DNA of 64,000 nucleotides, from NCBI GenBank assembly GCA_017305535.1, contig JAFKKN010000005.1, positions 62,001-126,000 of the forward strand. The letters run 5' to 3'. Positions 57,061-64,000 of this stretch are shown piece by piece (the stretch's first letter is position 1; every line of letters begins with the position of its first letter). Under the pieces are notes generated by a model, which saw only the letters and a program-made list of their open reading frames with translations, was not told the DNA's origin and did not search any database. The position numbers and the translations under genes are program-made. Source of the stretch: Hyphomicrobiales bacterium (lineage in GTDB: Bacteria; Pseudomonadota; Alphaproteobacteria; Rhizobiales; Xanthobacteraceae).

Positions 57061-57276
57061 ATGTGCCTGCTGTGCGACGACGAGAAAGCCTATCAGGCTT
57101 ACATGACCTACCTCGATGCCATGCGGCGTCAGGGCGAGGAAGCCGATCCCGACAAGGCGATGGATGCGGTGCTCGATGCGATGGAGCAGTCCATGAAGCA
57201 GCAGCAACCGCGTCGCGACGATCCCGCTAACGACAAGACGCTCTCTCCCTTCTTTTGCAGCCCGGTTGATAAATGA
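57061..57276 (+). CDS. Small CxxC-containing protein between gatC and gatA
   Basis: The 71-residue protein starts [20 protein letters not shown] and has [20 protein letters not shown]; it ends with a further cysteine (FFCSPVDK). No known domain. It begins 17 bases after gatC and overlaps gatA by the ATGA stop-start, so it is translationally coupled to gatA. The N-terminal CxxC may bind metal or be redox-active. Role unknown; its fixed place suggests a link with the GatCAB complex, but this is inference. Confidence 0.65.
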   Translation: MCLLCDDEKAYQAYMTYLDAMRRQGEEADPDKAMDAVLDAMEQSMKQQQPRRDDPANDKTLSPFFCSPVDK

Positions 57277-58751
57277 CGGACCTGACTTCGCTGACGCTGG
57301 CCGAGGCCCGCGACGGTCTCGCGCACAAGACCTTTACCTCCGTCGAACTGACCGACGCGCATCTCGCGGCGATGGAGGGTGCCCGCGCGCTCAACGCTTA
57401 TGTGCTGGAGACGCCGGACCAGGCGCGCGCGATGGCACGCGATGCTGATGCGAAGATCGCCAAGGGCGAGGGCGGACCGCTCGGCGGCATTCCGCTCGGC
57501 ATCAAGGACCTGTTCGCGACGCGCGACGTACGTACCACCGCGTGCTCGAAAATTCTCGGCGACTTCAAGCCGCCTTACGAGTCCACGGTCACCACGCAAC
57601 TGTGGCGCGACGGCGCGGTGATGCTGGGCAAGCTCAACAACGACGAGTTCGCCATGGGCTCGTCCAACGAAACCTCGTGCTTCGGCCCGGTGGTCAATCC
57701 GTGGCGGCGCGAAGGCTCGGACGCCAAGCTGGTGCCGGGCGGTTCGTCCGGTGGTTCGGCCTCGGCGGTGGCGGCGGGCCTGTGTCTCGGTGCGACCGGC
57801 ACCGACACCGGCGGTTCGATCCGCCAGCCGGCGGCGTTCACCGGCATCGTCGGCATCAAGCCGACCTATGGTCGTTGCTCGCGCTGGGGCATCGTCGCGT
57901 TCGCGTCGTCGCTCGATCAGGCCGGGCCGTTCGCGCGCACCGTGCGCGACACCGCGATCCTGCTGCGCTCGATGGCAGGCCACGATCCGAAGGACACCAC
58001 GTCCGTCGATTGCGCCGTGCCGGATTACGAGGCGGCGATCGGCAAATCGGTGAAGGGTCTGCGTATCGGCATTCCGAAGGAATATCGCCTCGACGGCATG
58101 TCCTCCGAGATCGACCGGCTGTGGTCGCAGGGCGCGGAATGGCTGAAGGCGGCCGGCGCGGAACTGGTCGAGGTGTCGCTGCCGCACACCAAGTATGCGC
58201 TGCCGGCTTATTATATCGTCGCGCCGGCGGAGGCCTCGTCGAACCTCGCGCGCTACGACGGCGTGCGCTATGGCGCGCGTGTCGACGGCAACAACATTGT
58301 CGAGATGTACGAGAACACTCGTGCGGCCGGCTTCGGCGCCGAAGTGAAACGCCGTGTGATGATCGGAACCTATGTGCTCTCGGCAGGCTATTACGACGCT
58401 TATTATCTGCGCGCGCAAAAAGTACGCACCTTGATCAAGAAGGATTTCGAGGACTGCTTCGCGCAGGGCGTCCATGCCATCCTGACGCCGGCGACGCCGT
58501 CGGCGGCGTTCGGCATCGGCGAGAAGACTGGCGCCGATCCGATCGAGATGTATCTCAACGACATCTTCACCGTCACCGTGAACATGGCCGGGCTGCCGGG
58601 TATCGCGGTGCCCGCCGGCAAGGATGCGCAGGGTCTGCCGCTCGGTCTGCAACTGATCGGCCGTCCGTTCGACGAAGAGACGCTGTTCTCGCTCGGAGAG
58701 GTGATCGAGCAGGCCGCCGGTCACTTCACCCCAACGCGGTGGTGGGGCTAG
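57273..58751 (+). CDS. gatA: Asp-tRNA(Asn)/Glu-tRNA(Gln) amidotransferase subunit A
   Basis: GatA is the amidase subunit that releases ammonia from glutamine. The 492-residue protein has the Ser-cisSer-Lys triad at K78 ([10 protein letters not shown]), S158 ([12 protein letters not shown]) and S182 ([12 protein letters not shown]), spaced as in characterised GatA proteins. It overlaps the small upstream gene by four bases. gatB is 1.8 kb further on, separated by a patatin gene and a repeat. Confidence 0.97.
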   Translation: MTDLTSLTLAEARDGLAHKTFTSVELTDAHLAAMEGARALNAYVLETPDQARAMARDADAKIAKGEGGPLGGIPLGIKDLFATRDVRTTACSKILGDFKPPYESTVTTQLWRDGAVMLGKLNNDEFAMGSSNETSCFGPVVNPWRREGSDAKLVPGGSSGGSASAVAAGLCLGATGTDTGGSIRQPAAFTGIVGIKPTYGRCSRWGIVAFASSLDQAGPFARTVRDTAILLRSMAGHDPKDTTSVDCAVPDYEAAIGKSVKGLRIGIPKEYRLDGMSSEIDRLWSQGAEWLKAAGAELVEVSLPHTKYALPAYYIVAPAEASSNLARYDGVRYGARVDGNNIVEMYENTRAAGFGAEVKRRVMIGTYVLSAGYYDAYYLRAQKVRTLIKKDFEDCFAQGVHAILTPATPSAAFGIGEKTGADPIEMYLNDIFTVTVNMAGLPGIAVPAGKDAQGLPLGLQLIGRPFDEETLFSLGEVIEQAAGHFTPTRWWG

Positions 58752-58883
58752 CGCCGTCGGCATAAGCAAACAGAAGATGTTGCGATTAACCATGATGGCC
58801 TTGCCGTTGCCACGATGCTGCCATCTTGTTCGCCGGTTAACCGCCTTCGGGCGATAACCGCCGCGATGGAGGGGCGGTCGATC

Positions 58884-60269
58884 ATGCGGTGGTCAAGATA
58901 TCTTGGCGCGATGGCGGTGAGTTTGTGGCTGTGCGGTTGTGCCTCGGTCCACAACATGCCGGTCAATGAACCCGCGCACGGCAGCGTGGTCGATCAACTT
59001 CATCTCAATTTCAAGGAAGAAGCGGCCGACAACGACGACCTGTTGATCGGGCTGGCCTTCTCCGGCGGCGGCACCCGCGCGGCGGCGTTTTCCTTCGGCG
59101 TGCTGTCGGAGTTCGACCGGATTGCCGTGCCGCACGGTAACGACAAGTTACTCGATCGCCTCGATTTCATTTCCGGCGTTTCCGGCGGTTCAGTCACGGC
59201 GGCTTACTACGGCCTGAAAAAGCGTGCCGCGCTCGCCGATTTCCGTGAGCGTTTCCTGTTGCAGAACGCGGAAGAGGGGCTCGATACCACGTTGTCGCTG
59301 GCCACCATGAGCCGGGCGCTCGGTGGCGGCATCAACGATCAGCAGGGTTTTACCCAGTGGCTGGACCGCAACCTGTTTCACGGCGCGACTTACGGTCAGT
59401 TTCGCGAGATCGGCGCGCCGCGCGTCTGGATCAACGCATCCGACATCTACAACCGTGTGCCGTTCGTGTTCGGGGCGACCGCCTTCACCGCGATCTGCAG
59501 CGACCTGACCAAGTTTCCGCTCTCCAACGCGGTGGCGGCATCCGCCGCCGTGCCGGTCGCCTTCGCGCCGATCGTGGTGAAAGCCTATCCCGACACCTGC
59601 ACCGATCCGTTGCCGTCATGGATCACGCGCGCGGCCGCCGATCGTCATGCCTCGCCGATGCTGCGCTCCTTCGCCAGCGCAATCCTGCGTTATCGCGAGG
59701 GCAAGGTGCCGTACATCAAGCTGCTCGACGGAGGCCTCGTCGATAACTACGGCCTTGCCGGTTTCACCATCTCGCGGGAATCGTCGAACACGCCTTATGG
59801 TCCGCTGACGCCGCAGCAGGCGGTGAAGCTGCGGCGGTCAATGTTCCTGGTGGTCGATGCCAAGGCCGGCCTGTCGGGCAATTGGGTGCAAAGTGCCGAT
59901 GGCCCCAACGGCGTCGAGCTGGTCAAGGCGGCCATCGACACTACCATCGATGCCAGCGTCGGCGCCAGTTACACCGCTTTCGAGCGCACCATGACCGACT
60001 GGCAGAATGCGCTGATCAAATGGCGCTGCGGCCTGTCGGCGGCGGATCGCAAGCGCTACGGCGCGCCGGCGAACTGGAGTTGCCGCGACTTGAAATTCTT
60101 CGTCGGCCGGCTCGGCTTCGACCAGCTCGATCCGGCGCGCGCCGCCGAACTCGGTAACGTGCCGACGCGGTTTCATCTGCCGCAGCAGCAGGTCGACGAG
60201 GTGATCGCCGCCGGCCGCGACGCGCTCCGCATCAACCCGACGCTGCGGGATTTCCTCAAGAGTATGTAA
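58884..60269 (+). CDS. Patatin-like phospholipase, predicted lipoprotein
   Basis: The 461-residue protein has a lipoprotein signal (LWLCGC, lipid cysteine about residue 19) and a patatin domain. The oxyanion loop is [16 protein letters not shown] (GGGTRA at 61-66), the nucleophile elbow SGVSGGS (Ser100), and the catalytic aspartate near residue 282 in [11 protein letters not shown]. It should be a membrane-tethered acyl hydrolase acting on phospholipid or lipoprotein acyl groups. Start 58884 follows GGAGGGG. It separates gatA from gatB but is not functionally related to them as far as visible. Confidence 0.87.
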   Translation: MRWSRYLGAMAVSLWLCGCASVHNMPVNEPAHGSVVDQLHLNFKEEAADNDDLLIGLAFSGGGTRAAAFSFGVLSEFDRIAVPHGNDKLLDRLDFISGVSGGSVTAAYYGLKKRAALADFRERFLLQNAEEGLDTTLSLATMSRALGGGINDQQGFTQWLDRNLFHGATYGQFREIGAPRVWINASDIYNRVPFVFGATAFTAICSDLTKFPLSNAVAASAAVPVAFAPIVVKAYPDTCTDPLPSWITRAAADRHASPMLRSFASAILRYREGKVPYIKLLDGGLVDNYGLAGFTISRESSNTPYGPLTPQQAVKLRRSMFLVVDAKAGLSGNWVQSADGPNGVELVKAAIDTTIDASVGASYTAFERTMTDWQNALIKWRCGLSAADRKRYGAPANWSCRDLKFFVGRLGFDQLDPARAAELGNVPTRFHLPQQQVDEVIAAGRDALRINPTLRDFLKSM

Positions 60270-60304
60270 GCCGGCCGTATTCCGGCGGAACACTTTCCTC
60301 CTTC

Positions 60305-60430
60305 CGTCATGGCCGGATTTATTCCGGCCATCCACGTCTTGCGACGGGGCAGCGAGGGAAGACGTGGATGGCCGGGACATAGGCGAGCATAGCGACGACG
60401 TTCTTCGAACGGCTAAGCTCGGCCATGACG
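60305..60430. repeat. Palindromic intergenic repeat element
   Basis: Starts CGTCATGGCCGGATTTATTC, includes GGCCGGGACATAGGCGAGCA and a hairpin at GTTCTTCGAAC, and ends GGCCATGACG. Same orientation as the 53016 copy. Confidence 0.8.
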
Positions 60431-60546
60431 AGACATTACGAAGGCTCTTCAGTTGGACACGAACACGAAACGTCCGTCGCGCCCCCATCTATCACGCCAC
60501 TCCGCCGGGGTTTTCTCATCCCGCAGTCCATTGTAGAACTTGCCCC

Positions 60547-62031
60547 ATGAACGCACCTGTCAAATCCGTAAAGCTCATCAAGGGCGCCACCAGCGATTGG
60601 GAAATGGTGATCGGGCTGGAAGTCCACGCCCAGGTCACCTCCAATTCGAAACTGTTCTCCGGCGCGTCGACGCAATTTGGCGGTGATCCGAACAGCCACG
60701 TCTCGCTGGTCGACGCGGCGATGCCGGGCATGTTGCCGGTGATCAACGAGGAGGCGGTAAAGCAGGCGGTGCGCACCGGCCTCGGCCTCAAGGCGAAGAT
60801 CAACCTGCGTTCGGTGTTCGACCGGAAAAATTATTTCTATCCGGATCTGCCGCAGGGCTATCAGATCAGCCAGTACAAGTCGCCGGTGGTCGGCGAGGGC
60901 GAAGTGCAGGTCGATCTCGACGACGGCGACAGCGTCACCGTCGGCATCGAGCGGCTGCATCTGGAGCAGGACGCCGGCAAGTTGCTGCACGACCAGCACC
61001 CGACCATGACCTATGCCGATCTCAACCGCTGCGGCGTCGCGCTGATGGAGATCGTTTCCAAGCCAGACATCCGCTCCTCGGAGCAAGCCAAGGCGTATGT
61101 CAGCAAGCTGCGTACCATTCTGCGTTACCTCGGCACCTGCGACGGCGACATGGAGAAGGGCAGCCTGCGCGCCGACGTCAACGTCTCGGTGCGCAAGCCG
61201 GGCGAACCGTTCGGCACGCGCTGCGAGATCAAGAACGTCAACTCGATCCGCTTCATCGGTCAGGCGATCGAGTATGAAGCACGGCGTCAGATCGGAATCC
61301 TTGAAGATGGCGGCACCATCGATCAGGAAACCCGATTGTTCGACCCCGGCAAGGGCGAAACGCGTTCGATGCGGTCGAAGGAAGAGGCGCACGACTATCG
61401 CTATTTCCCCGATCCGGATTTGCTGCCGCTGGAGTTTTCGCAGGACTTCGTCGACCAACTTGCCGCCGCGTTGCCGGAACTGCCCGACCAGAAGAAGGCG
61501 CGCTTCATCGGCGAGTTCGCGCTGACGCCTTACGACGCCGCCGTGCTGGTCAGCGAACGCGAGAGCGCCGACTTCTACGAAGCGGTGCTGGCGGCGCTCG
61601 CCGACAAGGCGCGCGACGGCAAGCTCGCCGCCAATTGGGTGATCAACGAGTTGTTCGGCCGCCTGAACAAGGAAGGCAAGGACATCGCCGCGTCGCCGGT
61701 GTCGTCGGCGCAGTTGGCTGCCATCGTCGATCTGATCGGCGAGGGCACCATCTCCGGCAAGATCGCCAAGGATCTGTTCGAGATCGTCTGGAACGAGGGT
61801 GGCGATCCGCGCGCGCTGGTGGAAGCGCGCGGCATGAAGCAGGTAACCGACACCGGCGCGATCGAAAAGATCGTCGACGAGATCGTCGCTGCCAATCCCG
61901 ACAAGGTCGCGCAGGCACAAGCGAAGCCGGCGCTTGCCGGCTGGTTCGTCGGACAGGTGATGAAGGCGTCGGGTGGCAAGGCCAACCCGCAAGCGGTCAA
62001 CGACCTCATCAAGAGCAAGCTCGGTCTCTGA
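60547..62031 (+). CDS. gatB: Asp-tRNA(Asn)/Glu-tRNA(Gln) amidotransferase subunit B
   Basis: GatB binds the misacylated tRNA and activates the acid side chain. The 494-residue protein has [11 protein letters not shown] near residue 20, the cradle domain motifs [13 protein letters not shown] and [12 protein letters not shown], and a C-terminal GatB/YqeY domain (VVDEI-like and [20 protein letters not shown]). ATG 60547 gives the normal N-terminus; the ORF runs upstream into the repeat. gatC-gatA-gatB are in the window but not contiguous. Confidence 0.97.
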   Translation: MNAPVKSVKLIKGATSDWEMVIGLEVHAQVTSNSKLFSGASTQFGGDPNSHVSLVDAAMPGMLPVINEEAVKQAVRTGLGLKAKINLRSVFDRKNYFYPDLPQGYQISQYKSPVVGEGEVQVDLDDGDSVTVGIERLHLEQDAGKLLHDQHPTMTYADLNRCGVALMEIVSKPDIRSSEQAKAYVSKLRTILRYLGTCDGDMEKGSLRADVNVSVRKPGEPFGTRCEIKNVNSIRFIGQAIEYEARRQIGILEDGGTIDQETRLFDPGKGETRSMRSKEEAHDYRYFPDPDLLPLEFSQDFVDQLAAALPELPDQKKARFIGEFALTPYDAAVLVSERESADFYEAVLAALADKARDGKLAANWVINELFGRLNKEGKDIAASPVSSAQLAAIVDLIGEGTISGKIAKDLFEIVWNEGGDPRALVEARGMKQVTDTGAIEKIVDEIVAANPDKVAQAQAKPALAGWFVGQVMKASGGKANPQAVNDLIKSKLGL

Positions 62032-62670
62032 CGCGCTGGCGTTCGTCGCCGCGAGGCGATCGCGTACGCGCGTCGCCGTTCATCTTGCGTCGCTGGCGCG
62101 ACCGTCGCGTGGTGCCCGCGACCTGTCGCGACGACGTTCGTGGACGAAAATTTTCACCGTCGTCGGGGTCGCGCCCGTGTGTCGTCGGTCGATGCGACGG
62201 CGATGAATCGGAAAAATCGCCACCGCGAATCAGCGCGGAGAGCTGGCAAAAAATTCGCGTTTGAGAAACCGCGAACCGCTCTAGCGTCCACACCACTGAA
62301 AATATTTTGTTTGCCAAAGTCCGCGACTCAGAGTCCGCGCGAGCCGTTTCGGTCGGTCGCGATGAGTCGCTTCGAGCGATATCGCGCGCGATTTTTTTTC
62401 AGCGCGAATTGCGAATCCATCTGCAGTAGAAGCGTTTCCTGCAACCTTGACATTTGCCGACGTAGATTTCGCAGGCACTACTTGCATCGCGCGCAACGTC
62501 ACGTTCGAAGTCGTCGGTGACGACGCACGCGCGGCGCTGCCACCGCTTCATCAACACTTCCTTAAGCAGGACGCTGTTTTTTCACATCTGTTGGTGTATG
62601 CGGGATGAAGTGCATTTCGATTCCCGGGTGCACGCAGCGATCAAGCCATCTCACTAATTAGGAGGGCAAC
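62032..62670. other. Gene-poor interval between gatB and the histone-like gene
   Basis: About 640 bases where no ORF has a ribosome-binding site, domain or persuasive composition. The composition is uneven: CG-rich TCGCG runs on the left (62032-62230), more A/T from 62250 on. The histone-like gene's promoter should lie here. A TTGACA occurs at 62447-62452, but no well-spaced -10 follows it. Confidence 0.5.
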
Positions 62671-62805
62671 ATGGCTAAGAAGGCGAAGAAGGCGAAAGCC
62701 AAGAAGACTGTGAAGAAGGTCAAGAAGGCGACGAAGACCGCGGCGAAGAAGACCGCGAAGAAGACCCGCAAGGTCGCCAAGAAGAAGACCGCCAAGAAGA
62801 AGTAA
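62671..62805 (+). CDS. Histone-H1-like lysine/alanine-rich small protein
   Basis: The ORF encodes 44 residues composed almost only of Lys, Ala, Thr and Val, starting MAKKAKKAKAKK and ending KKKTAKKK, with one arginine. AGGAGGGCAAC directly precedes the ATG, a strong ribosome-binding site. The composition matches bacterial H1-like nucleoid proteins and the tails of TopA and RNase R. It probably binds DNA or RNA non-specifically. It is a single short gene in a 1.4 kb gene-poor stretch. Confidence 0.85.
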   Translation: MAKKAKKAKAKKTVKKVKKATKTAAKKTAKKTRKVAKKKTAKKK

Positions 62806-63509
62806 GTTTGCTTCTGGAAGAATTGCCGGCGGACTTTGCCGGCGACGTCACACGAGCCGCCAGTTTGCCCTCCGCTGTAAAGCGGATCGATTGGAAGCTC
62901 TGGTCGACGAAAGAGGGTGTCGGCGAGACATCAGGTCAGCCGGTCGGATTGTTGGACGGGTCGCTTATGCGCCCGGCAGGCATCCGGCGGAAGGATGGTT
63001 CGGCAACGAAACATTCTTCATACGGCGTGGAGATCGCGTCTCCACAGTCACTGGCGGCATTGCCGCGGTGGACTTCGGCCCTGACGTGTTCGCCGACGCC
63101 CTCGTTTTTTTGCCGGCGCCCTTGTCTCATCGGCCGTACGCCCGGCGTTTCCCTCTTTACCCCATCCGCAACCGTCGTCGCGCCGCATCGCTTCGTGATG
63201 CCTCGCCGTTTCATCGTGCGTGAACGCCGCGCTTGCACCGATGGTTATCGTTTTGCCAAGCGTCAGGGTAAATCCGCGATTCAGGAATGAGGGAAGTCCG
63301 CTAACGGCGGGCCTTTCCGCGATTTGCCGGTAACGGCGAAGCCGCCGCGTTCAGATTCCGTTCATCGCGATACTTAAACTGCTTTTCAAATTTGACCGGT
63401 CATAGTCGCCACAACACGCCGAACAATGGCGGTTGGGAAGAGTGTCAAACGATTGGACAGGAGGCCGCGCTCGGAGCAGGGCGGCTACCTAACAAAAAGG
63501 TCAAAGATC
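62806..63509. other. Gene-poor interval after the histone-like gene
   Basis: About 700 bases without a supportable gene. Overlapping ORFs at 62808-63290, 62891-63223 and (minus) 62936-63238 lack domains and persuasive starts. A GCCGGC...GCCGGC inverted repeat at about 62825-62842 could help end the histone-like transcript, but no T run follows. Confidence 0.45.
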
Positions 63510-63776
63510 ATGTTTCACGGAACGATCGATCTCGACGCGGCAAAGCCGGTGAACGACACCGCGATCCCGGATGCGCTGTTCGAACGCGGATTGTACTGGG
63601 CGAGCGGGCGGGGCGGACTGGTCGATCTCGTCGCCGCGCACAAATGGTTCAATCTCGCAGCGCTCAAGGGGCGCGTCGATGCGGTGCGGTTGCGGCGCGA
63701 AGTGGCGGAGATGATGTCCGATATCGAGATTGCCACCGCGCAGCGCGATGCCCGAGCCTGGATCGCAATGCACTGA
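63510..63776 (+). CDS. Sel1-like repeat small protein
   Basis: The 88-residue protein has one TPR/Sel1-like unit: IPDALFERGLYWASGRGGLV, DLVAAHKWFNLAALKGRVDA, then VRLRREVAEMM. AAAGG is 9 bases before ATG 63510; the ORF also runs upstream without added signature. Sel1 proteins mediate protein-protein contacts. Such short single-unit forms are common hypotheticals in Bradyrhizobium relatives. Partner unknown. Confidence 0.72.
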   Translation: MFHGTIDLDAAKPVNDTAIPDALFERGLYWASGRGGLVDLVAAHKWFNLAALKGRVDAVRLRREVAEMMSDIEIATAQRDARAWIAMH

Positions 63777-63837
63777 TGGGGGAATAGCCGTCGTGCGTTG
63801 CGGTCTTCTGAGCCGGGTATGGAACTCGAGCGGCGAC

Positions 63838-64000
63838 CTACCAGAGTCGTTTATCGGCGAAGGCGTGGCCTGAACCGGATTTGAGATAACGCTCGAGGGC
63901 TTCTGCTTTCTGCCGCTCGGAAAAGGCGATGTAGGTTTCCAGCCGCCACGGTTTGAATTTCGACGTGTGGGCAGACTGTCCCGCGTTATGCTGCTGAAGT
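63838..64000 (-). CDS. GIY-YIG nuclease family protein, truncated by the window edge
   Basis: The last 54 codons of a minus-strand gene read LQQHNAGQSAHTSKFKPWRL, ETYIAFSERQKAEALERYLK and SGSGHAFADKRLW, then stop at 63838-63840. HNAG-x3-HTSKFKPW, followed by EALERYLKSGSG, is the C-terminal pattern of short GIY-YIG endonuclease-like proteins (UPF0213/YhbQ type). The N-terminal GIY-YIG motif lies outside the window, so catalytic status cannot be judged. Confidence 0.85.
   Translation of the reverse strand, partial: LQQHNAGQSAHTSKFKPWRLETYIAFSERQKAEALERYLKSGSGHAFADKRLW

Noticed and set aside
57129-58793. 554-codon open frame antisense to gatA
   Set aside because: Shadow of gatA; low-complexity arginine-rich translation.
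60436-61992. 518-codon open frame antisense to gatB
   Set aside because: Shadow of gatB codon usage; no domain recognised.
62808-63290. 160-codon ORF after the histone-like gene
   Set aside because: Starts only 3 bases after the previous stop without its own ribosome-binding site, and the translation lacks a recognisable fold.

Overview
The window is GC-rich chromosomal DNA from an alphaproteobacterium, most likely of the Bradyrhizobium/Rhodopseudomonas/Afipia group (Nitrobacteraceae). This rests on gene content and order: a divK-pleD pair, an EipB-family envelope protein, a pyrB-pyrC-plsY-dprA-topA-rnr-DUF983-NUDIX-rpmG block on the minus strand, gatC-(small CxxC protein)-gatA, a lone FliN-like gene beside lipB and tRNA-Leu, and small proteins and palindromic intergenic repeats of the type common in that family. 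Species cannot be fixed from the sequence alone. There is no rRNA, CRISPR array, phage, transposase or plasmid backbone; the window reads as ordinary core genome.

Layout. 1-9 kb: end of a biotin-dependent acyl-CoA carboxylase, an oxaloacetate-decarboxylase-like enzyme, acylphosphatase, lipB, a FliN-like gene, tRNA-Leu(GAG), a PepSY protein, two tandem polysaccharide deacetylases, an HTH protein, YdcF, DUF3253 and a GST. 9-16 kb: unknown membrane protein; a CopD-like membrane protein divergent from an NnrR-like Crp/Fnr regulator with a TTG-N8-CAA box between them; DUF1489; panC; an alpha/beta hydrolase; a VWA plus DnaJ pair. 16-24 kb: a SPOR-tailed D,D-carboxypeptidase, a phasin, a TadG-like VWA protein with a cysteine-repeat insert, clpS and clpA. 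24-34 kb: an MFS exporter with a divergent ArsR-type regulator, a GrdB-like protein, a lytic transglycosylase, trmO, HIT, a ridA-GDPD-GNAT run and a dmeF-type metal exporter. 34-39 kb: eipB, a DUF3572-dinB overlap, divK-pleD and rpmG. 39-50 kb: the long minus-strand information/pyrimidine block. 50-64 kb: a VanX-type dipeptidase, an AidB-like acyl-CoA dehydrogenase, a CPBP protease, an AEC transporter, ruvX, a nitronate-monooxygenase-like enzyme, gatC/gatA/gatB with a patatin lipoprotein inserted, a 44-residue histone-H1-like protein, a Sel1-like protein and the end of a GIY-YIG gene.

How genes work together. GatCAB converts Glu-tRNA(Gln)/Asp-tRNA(Asn) to the amide form. ClpS delivers N-end-rule substrates to ClpA. 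DivK and PleD are cell-cycle/c-di-GMP regulators. PyrB probably assembles with an apparently metal-site-less PyrC homologue. Envelope genes (two NodB deacetylases, D,D-carboxypeptidase, lytic transglycosylase, EipB, VanX-like dipeptidase) are scattered through the window.

I found no clearly new multi-gene system. The most interesting items are the PyrC homologue lacking the HxH metal pair, the cysteine-repeat insert in the TadG-like protein, the 44-residue lysine/alanine protein in a long gene-poor stretch, the GrdB-like protein with a CPVC motif, a 35-codon ORF with a perfect Shine-Dalgarno next to a CtrA-like box, and several palindromic sites upstream of genes.
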